A stretch of DNA of 64,000 nucleotides from Lanius collurio (taxonomy: Eukaryota > Chordata > Aves > Passeriformes > Laniidae): assembly GCA_020086605.1 (NCBI GenBank), contig JACBWW010000020.1:16708776-16772775 (forward strand), in the 5' to 3' direction. The translations under genes and the position numbers were made by a program. The notes beneath the pieces are model-generated. The model searched no databases and had not been told where the DNA came from. It saw only the letters and a list, made by a program, of their open reading frames with translations. This document shows positions 41,001-56,000 of this stretch, piece by piece. Numbering within the stretch: the stretch's first letter is position 1; each line of letters starts with the position of its first letter.

Positions 41001-44000
41001 CTGGAACTAGGGTTCTGTCAGACACACTGAGTGTCATGAGAAGTTAAATACTTAAAAAGTCCTTGGCGAGTATAGTGCTTCATCTGAATGCCTCAAAGAA
41101 GCTAGGAATTCTGTTACTGATTTCTGCACATCAAATATTTACTGGAAGGGAAAATGAGCTACTTAGAGCTAGAATAATACAGACTAAAACTGGAGGTAGC
41201 TGGAAAACCAGATTCAAACTGCATTCTTTGTAAGTAAGAATAGAACTGCTGAAATTTGAATGATTCTTCATGTACTACTTATTAATATTTCAGCAAAGGA
41301 ATATCTTTTTATGTTTTACTATTTTCCTAAGATTTCAAGTTACACTAATCCAAGAAAAACAAACTGGAAAAATACCCTGAGTATACAGTATTTCTGCATT
41401 CAGAGTAAACTACAGACAAGCTGTATTTTCCATAAAGCTTCATCACTTTGAATTACAAGTAGGGAATTGTGCAGTTATGCTGTTACCCAAGAACACATCC
41501 CCACTTCACTACCATTTTTCTAACACCAGATATTGATTTAGAATTAGGCCACAACTATTTAGAGAAGATTGTCAGCTAACAAATAATTCTAACCTTTCAC
41601 TTATTTTAACTTGCTATTACCTGAATTTTTATAACTGAAATAGATTAAATAATAAATTTTCAGTATCTCATGTGTTCACTTATGCAAGCTTGTTCCAAAC
41701 TTCCTCCAACATCTTTTTTCATGTTGACTATCATTGCATCTCTTCTCCTCACCACCCTCCTCTGACCAAGTCCCTGGAAAAGCGATATTTATTTTCTTGG
41801 AATACAGAGCTATTCTTTATTATTAAAAACATCAGACTATGTTCTTCTACATGAGTAGAAGTTCATCTCACCTAACTTCAGTTGTCTAAAGATATTTAAC
41901 CTCAGCTTGCTGTCTGAATATACCTTCTCTGGGCACCTTCTCCCATCTTAATGCAGCTAGTTGTGTTTTCTTTAGAGGAAAACCACAGTAGCAGCACTGA
42001 TCTGAGTAAAAGTACATTATCCTTAGGCCAGATCAGTTTGTTGGCCCAGTTCTCTGCATTGCTGCACCAACAATTGCAACGGCTTGGTAACACCATGGAG
42101 CCAGGACAAGCTATATGGAACAAAATGCCAGATACTGCTAAAAGCTTTGTTTCATGAAACGGCCTCGAGACAGATGGAGAGAGTTTCCTGCAAAAGCTCC
42201 TTCATAATCTCCATCATCTGCAGAAGGAGTTGAGAAACCTAGTTCATCCTTGATGCCTATCACCTTTGCTTTACCAAGCAGAGGTTAGGTAATGTTAATT
42301 CCAACTTTTGTGGAAGGTCAGTGTCACTGCTCTCCCCGAAGGAGATGTTTTTCCTGTCTGTGTTACTCTTTCATGCGACTTCACAGGAACAATTTGAAAA
42401 ATGTCTTTTCTCTTTCAACAGGAGAATGTGTTTGAAAAAGACAGTAATCAATAGGAGACTTCCAATCAGGTTTCCCAACTGACTGTAATGTTACAAAAGT
42501 AAAATTAATTTCTACTTTTAGTTAAAAAATAAGAGATTTCAAGCTGACATCATCCTCTAGAAAATATTCAGGAGATAAAAGAAAACAGTTTGTTTAAAGT
42601 GAACCCTCTGTATATGTGTCAGATTCTTAAGATCGAATTAATACAAATTCATCTTAATGTTCCACTTATTATATCAATATGATGTAAATACCTTCTCTCA
42701 AAGTTACAGTGATAAGGAAAGGTATTGATTCACAGTAACAATTTTAACTGTAGAGATATGTATTAGGACAGCAAAACCTGGCACAGATTAGCCAAGCAAT
42801 GCTTAGAAATATAAATTTTTAGAAAAGAATATACTCACTTCAAGAAGTAAATTCTACAGGAATATCCACAATTCTCAGATGTCTGAAAAGATTCATATAT
42901 TTATATATATAAAATGTATCTATCTATTAATGGGAAACAACCAAAAAAAACCCAACAAAACTATCCCAATGCTTACGGTTTCACAGTTCAAACATCTAGT
43001 TTCATTAGTCAGTGTTCCCTGAAAAATCTCATGCACCCAGGTGAGTTCTTGTTTATTGTTCTCTTCAGCTTCATTCATGTTGCCATTTTTCAGTTTCCCA
43101 TTTTGCTTTTCCTGTTTCTTCTCCTCCTGCAAAATGTCTGCAATGGTGTTGAGTAGGTAATTTAAGAATTCATGTGCATCCTGCTGCATGTAGTTGTCAA
43201 AGAGATCTGTGAAGAAGAGAGTTAAGATTTGTACAACTGAATATCCTTTCCTCCAAGAAAGATTTTTTTTTCCCCAAATACTTGTTTTGGCCCTTGCTCA
43301 GCAAAGTATCTAGAATCATGCCAAAGTACAGTTTTGCAGCCAGTCACCCTGGCTTCAGTGAAGAAACTTTGGAGGAAAGCTTCATCTCACCTAACTTCAC
43401 CTGTCTATAAAGTTACACTCATTGGAGTTGGTTGTGTAGGCTCCCATTACAGTCAATGAAGAAAGCAAGAGCGTGACTCATCCTAAATTATTTCCTTACA
43501 AGAGACACTTACTGCCTAACTTTAGTCAGCACTGACTTCCATCCACATATTCCAAGTCCCTCAGAGACTTTAGAATATCACAGAGTTTTGACAGTAAGCC
43601 ACATGGCTGGGAAAACCAAAGCCATCAGATGCTGACACATACTTGTGTACTGTGTCCAGGATGGAGATACCTTTCCTCTCAGTAGCCCACAGGGTGCTGT
43701 GCTTTGTAGGCGTGCCTCAGATGATGATGATGTACCAATGTTTCAACTGATGCTGAGCAGCACTCACACAGCATCCATGCTGTTCCTCCAACCCCCACCC
43801 TGCCCAAAGGCTGGTAGGCTGGCTGCAAAAGAGGTTGGGAAGGGGACATAGCTGAGGCAGCTGTCCCAGATTGGCCAAAGTCATATTCTATACCATGTGA
43901 CCTCGTGTTCATCACTAAAATCTAAGAGAAAGATGGGCGAGTTTCTATTATTAAGATATATCTCTTCCAAACAAACTCCTACACATGCCAAGGCCCTACT

Positions 44001-47000
44001 TCCCAGGGAGTAGCTGGAAATTATCTGTTGATGGAGGTAGAGAATAAGTCTCCTTTGGTTTTCCTTTGTTTTTGCATGTAATCTCTGCTTTTCTTTTTTT
44101 TTATTAAACTGCTTTGATTTTGGCTCATGAGTTTTTTTCCTCCTGTTTTCTCCCCCTCTCCTGCTGTGAAAAGGAGAGAGACAGGCTTAGTGGGCACCTG
44201 GCAGCCCGTCAAGGTCAACTCACCTCAAGTAGTAATAATAACACCATCTAACAAAGCTCATTTTTCACACACAAGTCTGATGAGACGAGACTTGTCCTGT
44301 TCAATATAAAATGCTTGCTGGAAGAGGGGAAAGTGGTGATTTAGTACAGACTTCTCCAGTAAAGGCCTAACTTGCCTAGCATGTCAAAGAAAAAAGAATC
44401 TGTGTTCCCAGAAATGTGTATTTTTATCCCCCTGCTCCTGAAAAAGTTCACGTGGATTTCCTCAGAAAATATTGTACAGAGCCTTTGGCTTTGTAGCGTC
44501 TAGCCTGGACATACAAGCAGGGTAATACACATTGCGTCTGGCCCTAATTTAAAAAAGCTGAATACATAAGATCCAGTCTTTACAAGTGATCCCCAACAGT
44601 TATCACTAGGTGACTCACAGTCAACTTTTTCATGATTTCAAACATCTGCTCTGAAATGAACAGTCTGCCCATTTATGTGCTGTCACCAGGAAGAAATTTC
44701 TTCCAGGTGTTTGACTCACACTTTGCCTCTTCATTCAAAGCCTCTCTGTTTCTAAGCATACCACCCACACTGATATGAATCTGGACCAAAATGGAGCAGT
44801 GACAGGCTTCTTTATCTTAAGGTGCTCCTGCCTCATATTCCTTAGACAGAGCTCCTGCAAGATCAGGTTTATGCTGTCGCCAACTTAATGGTCAAAAGGG
44901 ATCTGATGCTTCACAAAGTAAGACTGTGTCCACCACTTCCAAGAACCAGAGCACCAGCTGATGTGTAGCCGACTGACCACCCCACACGGACCCAGTTCCT
45001 TATCCTCCAGGGTGTTCTGGAGTTGGTGGTGCCTGTAGCCTTCCTAGGTCATACAGTTTCTATACTGCCAGCTGCCCTCAATGTTTCTCTCTGCCATACT
45101 CCACAAAAAAATAATTTAAAAGTTACAGCAGTGTCACCCTACTCCCAGCTCTAGCTCACTCTACAGTAAGGTCTGCTCCACTGTGCTGTGAAAACATCAT
45201 TAATTCACAGACTTCTGGGAGCAAATGAAATCTAGTATAGCTATTTCAAGCATAATATTGTGCACACAGATCCTAAAATAATAATACACCCTGCAAAGTA
45301 CTAAAAGCAATTTACAAATCTAACCTGTATTTCTGATTAATATGATCACATTGCCCAATATTTATTTATCTTTTTTGATCAATGCATAAATACCTTAGAG
45401 GATTTCAGTTTTACACTTACCATTCTCTTTTCGTAACCTTGATATGAACTTCTTTGGTGGAATAACTCCAACTTTTTTCTTCTGAGTAGCAATACTGTGG
45501 AAAAGATCTGCCAGGCAAGTCAAGAGGTTTTCCTTCTTTTTCTGTTGGGCCTTGTATGATAATACATTTTCCCGAAATGGCCGGCAAAAATACAATGCCT
45601 GCAGCACGGAGTTACAGTAGCACGTGTTCCCAAACTGCCATGCAAAATTAAAAACAAGCTTAATCTCTGTGCATCACAACAAAACTAGAGATTCATTCAA
45701 ATTCTTACTCCTGCCACTGTCACAAACCAGCCATTTTGCCATGTAGCTGCAGTAGAAATATATTTTCACACCCACTATGACACCTCATGGGAAAAACTGT
45801 GGGGTTCTAAGTTAACTAGGATACAAACTAAAGCTTTGCATTTGTAAGAGAAATATTTATTGTAGTAGATTTCATTAAGCTCTTACTTAAAGGGCTCTAT
45901 CTTACTGCTCAGTAGCAGAATGACTAGATTTTTCAATTGAAAAAATTATTATATCTGTATCATTTCTATGGGAATAAACAAGTGATTAAACACTCTTCTC
46001 ACTCATTCTCTCCTTGGTCAAATAAAAAAGCTCCTCCTAAGAGTCTCCAGTGCAGAATGCTGTACATAAACTTGTACATACTTTAATCACTTTCTCCCTC
46101 CCATTTCACAGCTAAAATAGACTTTTAACTTTATTGAAGTGTATGTTCTAATCCCTGGAAATATTCATAGAACAGTAAACTGTTCTCTCTGGGGGTGTAT
46201 GAAGCCATCTTCAAACATCTGATACAGTTTTGCAACCCACTTTGCCTAAAATTGCAACATGAGCGGCGTTAAAAAAAAAGACCAACTTGCATTAGGGTAA
46301 GATTGATAAGAGTAGGGGAGAGAGAATAACAAAACATGACAAAACAAAACCAAGGAACAAAGCAAATTTCAAGCTACATCAAAATGGTACTTACGTTGAC
46401 CAATCCAAAGTAGTGTTCATTGATTGGAAACTGCTCTGGGCCAATGTCTTTTTCCAGAGCAGAGGCATTGGTGCCCTATACAAAAAAAAAAGTAAAAAAA
46501 GAAGTCAAAACCCAACCCAAACAAAAAAAATTTAAAAGGAATAAATTATTTAGAATATTAACATTCTAAAATAAAATTATGGACAGTATCAAGATAGAAA
46601 ACAGGTGTTTCCTTTCAGCTATGATTAGCCAAGCTAACTCTGTCTTAGTAACAGGCAAGCACAACAGTGTCATGAGCCACTAAAAATATTTGCAGATCTG
46701 GGCAGTTGAGCTGGCCTAGGATGGACCCTCTAGTAATGGCTGATTAGAAGTGAACAGGTCACAACAGTGGTTCTTCCCATATCCACCTCCCCCTTATTTT
46801 TACTGTGTGTATGGACATCTGGATCCCATTACTCTCCTGCCTCATAAAGATAGTAGTTGATCTTAAGCACAACCCTAAAAAACTGTTCCTAGATGGAATA
46901 GGTATTTTCTAAGCATTACTGAAACTCCTCCGAATCCCTCTGAATTAATCATCAGCCTGTAACAATACTTGGGCTTCAGACTGGCACCCAGTTCTAGTAA

Positions 47001-50000
47001 CATTGCAAATGCTAAGAACAAGTGTAATATACCTGTCATTTTGTCCTATCTAATATTAAAGAGCACAAAAATCCAAGCACTGTTAGATCTCTTAGTCACT
47101 GCCCTGGTGTGGCAAGTTACATTCAGCTGTACCTCCACTCCAACAGCAGAATTGTTTAGGTAATAGCTAGTCTGTAAGTATGACCACTAATTTGGTATGT
47201 TATCTGTCATTTTGCTGTATTAAATGCCCATTTTTAAACAAGCTTAAATTACCAAGCAAGTAAGGTAGATTGCTGCCAAAGGAAACGTCATCACTCTTAT
47301 TATAATCTTGGCTCCATCTTCTGATACCCTCACTTCAGATACTTATTGATGCGTTCCCCCCTCAGCTGTCTCTTGAGTCTGAACAGGCCCAGCTCCCTCA
47401 GCCTTTCCTCAAAAGAGAGATGCTCCAGTCTCTAATCATCTTTGTTGCCCTCCACTGGACCTGCTCCAGGAGCTCCATGTCTCTCTTGTCCTGAGGAGCC
47501 CAGAGCTGGACACAACACTCCAGAGGTGGCCTCACCAGGGCTGAGTAGAGGGGCAGGATCACTTCCCCTGACCTGCTGGCAGTGCCCTTCCTAATGCAGC
47601 CTAGGATACCTTTGGCCTTCTCATCCCCAGGGGCACATTGCTGGCTCATGGACAGCTTGTTGTCCACCAGGACCCCCAGGTCCTTCTCCACAGAGCTGCT
47701 TTCCAGCAGGTCAATCCCCAGCCTGTGCTGGCTGCCTGGGGTTACTCCTCCCCAGGTGCAGGACCTTGCACTTGTCTTCACTGAATTTCCTCTCTGCCCA
47801 ACTCTCCAGCCTGTCGAGGCCCTTCTGAAGAGCTGCACAGGCTCAGGGTATGGACTGCTCCTCCCAGCTTTGTGTCATCAGTGAGCCTGCTGAGGAGGCA
47901 TCTGCCCCTCCACCCAAGTCATTAATGAGTAAGTTAAACAATTCCCAATACTGAACCTTGGGGGACACCACTAGCATCAGGCCTTCAACTAGACCCTGTG
48001 TCACTGATAGCGACTCTCTGGGGTCAGCCAGTTCTCAATCCACGTCACTGTCCACTCATCCAGTCCATGTTTCCTGAATTTGCTTGTGAGGACAACGTGA
48101 GGGACAGTGTTGAAAGCCTTGATGAAGTCAAAGTGGACATTTGCTTAGACTTCATCAGCTAATATTTTCAAAGTAACTGGTAACCAGATTTAGAATTCTC
48201 ATGTCTCTTCCCCATCTTCTCCCTAGGGCCTGATTTCTGTTTCTTCACCACACCTACCATCACCACTGCTTGCCAAATTAGATTATTACTTCATGCCAAT
48301 TCATTTAAAGATTATTTAGTCAACAGAAGTAGCAGTGTGAAACTCAGCACAGGTGCTCTATGAGAATTTGCAAGCCTTGAAAGTAAAAAATCTCCATTAA
48401 GTTGGCAGATTCCAGAAAAGCTCCAAAGATTTTGTATTTCACATCTCCTTCTCCGATCTTTTTCCATTCTCTCTCTTTCTCTCACAAACACAGAGTTCAT
48501 TGCTCAGACCAAGAGTATGTTATTTCCCAGAAAATCCCTTTGAGACTGAAGTACTTTACAAGTCTTCATGAAAAGTTTCATAAGGGATATATGTTCTCAC
48601 CAGACTCTGCTAAATCTTGGTGAGAAACTTGGAAAAAAAGATTGATTGATACAAAGCAATTATTGGCTACTGTTCAACAGAGATGACAGTGTGATAATTA
48701 TGTGAGTGTCATATGAAGATTAGTTTCATTGCTTGGAAAGTCAGCCTTATCAAAGATGCACATACTCAGCCAAGCATCCTACATTCCAAGAGGGAGAAAA
48801 CTGATAGACATTTGCCTATCTGATATTAGCAGCGAAGCAAACAGCCAGTTACCCTCAAAACCTTGTCTGATACAAGAGAAACATGACTACAGAAAATTAA
48901 TGCAGCTTCTGAGGAAACTAATCTTCATAGGTACTCATTGTACAGCACTCAGATCAAAGCAAAGGTTTTCTTTGATTATACTTTCAACATTACAATCAAA
49001 TTCTGTAATACAAGAATGAAATGGGTGGTTTTCCATTTTTGTAGGAAGCATTCTCCACACTGAAATAAATTCTCCCTCTACAGTTCATGGAAAATACTAT
49101 CTCTAAAAAGCAACCTCCTACTCTTTGTAAACTACAGGTTTGTGTATTCTGTTAGACAAATATGATGTGAGTGCTCTGCTAACTAATTGCTCTTATATTA
49201 CTCATTTACCTTTCCTCCAGGTCCAGGGTTTTTTACTTCAGAGGATCCTAGATGGTTGGACAAACCCTTTCTAGTATTTAAATTTTCTTGTAAATATTGT
49301 GAGCAAGAATCGGGATTTACCAAACAAAATTATCACTGAAAATCAAACAAATCCATGATGTGTGCTAAGCAATGTTCATATAAAAACTCTACATGGAAAC
49401 TTGCATGGAAACTTCTAAAGTACTTGCTATTGAAAAAAACACATGCTTAGTAATGGAGCTTTACCTCTCCAAAACCAGGCCTTGGCTCTTGCAAGTATAA
49501 AATAAAGTACTGTGTGCCAGTGACCCAACAAAACAGCGAGGCTAAATTCAGTCTTTGGGTAAACTGACATAACCTGCTCAGACTGCATTAGGAGTTGTCC
49601 CTTCTTGTATCAAAGGCAGTTTCAGTCTGGTTTACTCTGAGGTCTCCAAAAAGGCACTGTTAAATCCATTGAAAAAGAAGTTTAGTAACACAAGGAAGAA
49701 GCACAGAGACCTGATGCTTCTAAGAAGGATATATTGCTTATATGGAGAAAAAAAGGCTACTTTGTAAAACTCAAACCATGTCACATTGCATATAAATTAC
49801 TTGTTTTGCATATTAAGTCTCCTCAATAAGTAGTTGACAGGAGGACAGAAGGAAATTTTTCCAACAATGTATACCAGGAACTGTACACCTAATCCAGGTT
49901 TAAACTGGAAAAATGTGTTATTAGAAATGTCTTAAAGGTGGTTAAGAATTCAGTTTAAATCAGCCATATAAAATATAGAAAACATGTTAGTTTACTGAGG

Positions 50001-53000
50001 CTAATCTACAGCAAAAGTCAGCCATGACTATTTTAACATTGTTTTCAGCATGTTTGTTCTCACTCCCAGCAAGTCATTTTGGTTACTTCTACAATGAAAA
50101 TCTGCCATGATATTTTAATGCAACCACTACTATGGTTTTATAAATGCTTCAGCTAGGAGAAATACCCTATCACAGCTGAATCTACTGTAGATTCATAAAA
50201 ATAAGCAGGAGCCGCAGTGTAGCTACAGAGCCTGAAATGAGGAGAGGCTGCATATGTCAATGAAGTGGGATTTGGGAGTATTAAATAAAGTCATATCAGA
50301 GTATAGAGACAGTAAAGGAGACTGGCTCCTTTTTAAGAGAATACACTAGTGAAGGAAATGCAACGAAGTGACTGTGGTAGCCACACCTTATGAGGATGAG
50401 AACTAGGTCAGTGTAGAAACTCCTACTATGTATTCTGTGGTGTTGGAACCTTGATTTCTCAGAAGTTTTATCACTCAATTCAACAATCATTCAGCCCTCA
50501 TAAAATGGCAAAGACATACAGCTGGAGACATAGCCAAGCACAGGTCAATTCAGGCCAAGATTTCTGCCACAGTATCACTCCAAAAACATTCTGCCCATAT
50601 GACCTATATTTTTTTTCCTCTTGTTACTTTGCCCTAGACCTTCCAAAGGATAAGACTACTGGTTTTCTTTTCAGCTGAAATTTCTGATAATGTTGCTAAG
50701 ATTTTCATTTGTGCTTTGCATCACATGAAACAGATTAAGTAAAAAAATCCTGCTGTTCCTTTACACTTCAGCAAGTTAAAAAAAAACTTTAGGGGGAAAA
50801 AAAAGACTTCAGATTAGTTCATTAAATCACATGTAGCAAGGTAATCTAAATACAATTATTCTATGGAGGATGAAAAATGGACAAGAGCTAATATGAAAGA
50901 TGGTGTCAACAGAAGACAGCAAATCAGACTAAACTTTGTACCATGACAGAGCTATAAAAATGGCACTAACTTTCTAGAAATATACATATGCTTAATTTAA
51001 AGTAAATAAATACAGTAAAGAAATAAGGACTTTCCATAAGCCACCTATTAAGTGGGTATCACTAAATAAACAGAAACATGGAATGAAAAACATAATATTA
51101 AGTAAATTTTTCTTTGTGCAGAAAAATATATCTGTACAAAATAACAAACGAGAAGAAATATCTTGTTCACAAGAAAATCTAAGTAATATAAGAGGAAAAA
51201 ACCACATAAAAATTGAATAATTGAAACAGAAAATTAATAACTATATAAAGAGCAAGAGATCACTGAAGGAAGATGGCTGGTACATGAAAAATGGTTTCAG
51301 ATCATATACATATATAGACTAGATTTCTTTTTTCTTAGTATTCAGGAAAGTGAGAACAACATGATAGAAACAGAGTTCTTTCCTGAAGGGAGAAACTGAA
51401 GACTTAAGACAAACTAACAGTGATGTTTGGGCTGGTAGAGGAGAAATTAGAGTAAAAATAGAAATGGCTTCAGGGCTAGGCAGCCTTAGTTTCAGGATTT
51501 TGGAAGGCATAGCACATCGGAGGGAAGGAAAAAGAAGATAAATAAAGATGGAAAAGGTCTCCTGGCCAAAAAATGGCAGTGATGGATAACTCAGAAGAGA
51601 GGGGGCAACTGTAAATAAAACCCAGAATTAGCTACCAGAAGCAACATGAAGTATCAAGAGTAAAAGGAGAGCTAGCAATAGCACATTATGCAACATACAT
51701 GCAGCAGCTTTCAATAGATGCATCACCTGTCCCTAGTGCTGGACTTTGGCTATCCTCAGGAACAATCTCAACTTTCAGAGAGATATAGTGAGTAACTGAA
51801 ATAGCTGAACCAGCCTTCTTAAAAACTCACAGGTATTCAATGCCAAACCTGAAACATTTCTGTAATTTTTAAAGTGTAAGTCCCACAAGATGGTTGAGTT
51901 TAATCAGTTTAGCTCTCTCTTCATTCTGTGAAGAAATGCTTTTTGTTCCTCCAGCAAAGCTATTTTGGGTCTTTGTTGCCACAGGAAGAAAGGGGAGAGG
52001 ATTCTATGAAAACACAAAGTGGATCACAGTAAACAGCAAAAGGACCTTGACTGACTGAAAAACCACTGTGTATTGAAATTTTTGTGGGAAAGATGATTTA
52101 CCAAAATGTATCTGAATAAACTATTTTTGTGCATTTTTCCTTAAGTCTTCTTATCATTAAAGCAAATTATAAGAGCTTGAAAGGAGAGGTCAAACCTATT
52201 TTTTCTTGTGGGTACACTAAACTATCTCTATTTACAGATCTAAGTATTGCTTAGATATTAACATTAACAAATAACTTCAGCTCTTTACTGTGTGGTTTCC
52301 AAGGAACACAAATTAAAAATTGCAAGACCTGAAATCTTGAACCACTTAAAATCTTGGACAAAGTTATTAAGGTACTCAGTCTTACATAGCTGATAAACTT
52401 GGCTTTCTCAAAGCACAAAACACCAAGTACTGGAAGTGAGGTTCTAGTGAAGTGTTGCAAGTTCAGTGTCTACATCCATAAGTAATTAAAAAAATTATTA
52501 ATCCTTAAACTTTCCAGGATTAGACAGTTTTTACCAAACTGCAACTCAATATTCTCTTGTGCGTCCATCTGTAGCCCCACTAATTGTTCTTGGATTAGTG
52601 GCACTCAGGCTTTTGCTGGAAGAAATAGCAAAACCATTGGTTTAGTCCAGTTTCCTTCTTCAGAACACATAGGATCAAGATGGCCTCATGAGTCAAACAA
52701 AACTGAGATTTGCTTACAGACTACTAATTTCTTCAATAACATTTTTGTCTAGGCCTCCTAGACTGCATATGTGGTGCCTCAGAGCATTCTAAAAGCAAAG
52801 GACCTTCTAAACTTTATCACAGCTGCACCATCTGGAATATTCTGATAACCTGGAGACAGAAGCAGGAATATCTTCATTAAATCTCCATACAAGATGAGTA
52901 ATGAGGGCTGCAGTTATGTTGCAGGACATGTTTAGAATTAAACATTATTTTTTGACAGTATTTTTCTTTTAGAGCAATTCTCTAAGGAACTGAGACAAGG

Positions 53001-56000
53001 GCAAGATTCTGCACATGAAGAGAGGAATCACCATGTACATAATGGAAAACAGCTGACTAAGGCAGTAGTGTTTTAGAAAAAAAAAAAGAAAGAAAAGGGA
53101 AGTCTCTGTGTACTCTAAGGTAAATAAGCCACAGGTATGCAGTGTTATTTAAAAAAATCCCCAAAAGTACAACAACAAATGTTGACAATGTAATGAATTC
53201 TTACAGGTAGCAGTCTACCAAGTTCTTAAAGTAACTTTCCTGTTTAACTTGTCAGTAGTAAGATGTCCTACATCCAGGTTTGAGTGCCTGGTTTCAAAGA
53301 AGATAAAGGCAACTGGGAAGAATCCAAAAGAAACCAGTCAAAATGGAAGACAGCTCTGGAGAAAAGTGACCTATGAAAAAGGGTTGAACAGGGTTGTGTT
53401 GCATAACACAGAAAAAGCTGCCTAAGGCAGAAAAGGGCACGACAATATTTTCAAGTCTGCAGTTTGTTACAGAAAGGACCTAGTCTGTTTTTGGTCTCAG
53501 CAATGGACAGGATATGAAGTACCAAGCTCAAATTACTGTAATGTAGATTCCAGCAAGACATTAGGAAATGTGATGTAGTTCCTATCACGGGAAATCTCCA
53601 ATTTTGGCTGACCTACATCAGAACACAGGTTTATCATATTCAATGGACAGTTGGAGGCCTTATTGTCCTAGGATACTTCAAATACAGCTGTTAGGAGGCC
53701 ATTAATTATGAAATAAAAAAATAAATAACTGAAACATGCAACATCCAGTAATGGCTGGTTTGAAACTGTTAGCACAGCAGTCTTTTCTGCAAGGGCTGAG
53801 CATACCCAAGAACATGCTTACAGTGGAGTCCTGACAGTGCAGATGCTTCTTCTCCAGAAGCACTGATACACTGTGGTATTAAGTATATAATGTACATGAA
53901 TGTATATCAGTGTATCTATGAAACAGCCAACCAAGGACAGTTCTGAGGCTAAAGGATGGTGAGCAGAAGAGAATTCACTGACTGCTTCTCTGACAGGCTT
54001 ACACTCCACAGACTGTGGCTCTTCAAATCCATCAGTCTCACCTCCTGTGTGGCCCTTGCCCACCACACACAGTTAATCAGGGTCCAGAGTCTGCTTTCAA
54101 TGTCATCTCTTCCACAATTCAGATTCACTCAGCCTTGCTGAGCTATAACTAAGAGGTTCCTTTATTGAGGTGTTTCGCATAACCACTGGTTTACCCTTAA
54201 TTTAGCAACATGAAGCCAAAGACCACATGCATCTAAAAGAAATGCACTGAAAACCACACATGTTCATGAATTGTCCTTTTGTGCTTATTTTCTAAACAGC
54301 TAGTAAGTACATAATAACCACTTTAGCCATTAAAAGGTACTCATGGAAGACAAGCCTCAGCCATTACTCGAGGTTATACTTTGGGAATAATATATTAGGA
54401 TGTTTCTCATTTTGCATATACTCCTCTATCCAATAAAAATACCTTTTGTGGACTTCTGTTCATTTTTTGATGGAATGCACACTTTCTGTCTGTTAGTCCA
54501 TTTGTCAGCCATACTCTTAAGTTTCTCATTACTTCAGAAAGTTATTACAATGATTAGACTTTGTATTGTCCATGCTTTTAATATTTTTGTTTCTATACTT
54601 TATGTCATTCTGAAATTGTGCACTCTTGAGACTATGCTTCTAAAACTGCATTCTTGAACTGTCTAACTAATCTTAACAGATGTAAAAATTTATATTCTTT
54701 ATCAACCTAAATATGTCTTCAGATAACTGCTTTATTGTCCAGCATGTACTATTTTACTTTTATCTCTATTTATGGGGAGATGTAAAAGACATGAAGAAAT
54801 ATATGCTAAAGGTTGTCCAAGAGAATAAATCCAGTTGAAAGACACATTGATCAATTCTGTTACTGAATAATATTCTCATTGTATGAAACAGGATTTTATT
54901 ATTTTCGCAGACTTAAGATTGTAATTTTTTTTTATATCAAGCATTTTCCAAATCTGTTTGTAGTTCCAGTCTTCATTCTGCCAATGCCCTATATTCAAAC
55001 AAATCCTGCAATGTGTCTCTAAAATCATGTTAAAAACAAATACACAAAAAATTCTGACATTTATTCTTATTTGTTTCCTGAATGTAGAGACTCCTAGGCT
55101 TGTATGTTTTTTCTCTACAACCAGTTTCTAGGATGGTTAGAAACTCTTTGTTTGTTTGTATGTTTGTTTGAAAATGAAAGCTGAAGTTTGCAGGTATTCA
55201 TATAATTCCTGATGAATTGTGTGAATGTTTTCATGCAGAAAACCAGCTATTTTTATGAAACTCATAATGATGAGACTATGAGAAGAAAGAGTAACATGAA
55301 ACACCAATAAAATCCCAAAATTAATCCAAGGAACAGCAACTTTAAATATATATATGCATATATCTATATATAGAGATATATATATAACTACCAGGAGTAA
55401 CTGGGAGGTATCTCAGATGATACTTTGTATCAGAGAATTCTGAATGTGTTTAGAGTATTCTGTTTATTAAATTGTCAGAACAATATGAAGTGCTAATTGG
55501 AATATTTTAAATACTATTACAAAATTATGAAAGGGCTGGAACTGATACCTGTTCTCAACAGAATTCTGAAAGAGAGAAATATGGTCCACAGAGCTTGTTA
55601 GCCAGATCAGTATAAATGTATGTCAATACATTCTGAAATGGTTAGATGTCCTTCACTGCACGTAACAGTAATATCCCTAGGCCACAGCTGCAGTATGAGC
55701 TTAACTCAGAACTCAAGGCTGTACTTAAAGCTCATCAACAGAGAAACATACTGCAGAGGATTTTAGCAAGCATGAAATGCCAGCATGCCTGTCTATCTTT
55801 GAACCAGCATTTGGTACTTGAGTCATTGGGTTATTTCACAGAAACAATAACCAAAGAGAATTACAGCATTGTAAGGGCTATATCACATCCCTAGTTGGTG
55901 TCTGCAGTCTATAAGTGTTACAAGGCTCTAGCTGTTGGTATTCCCTCATATAGAGCTTTTCAGTGTATCTTACACTTCTTCACATCTATTGTACCTGTCC

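Noticed and set aside
47582..47884. A 100-codon open frame on the plus strand
   Set aside because: It is the antisense of the CR1 reverse-transcriptase fragment.
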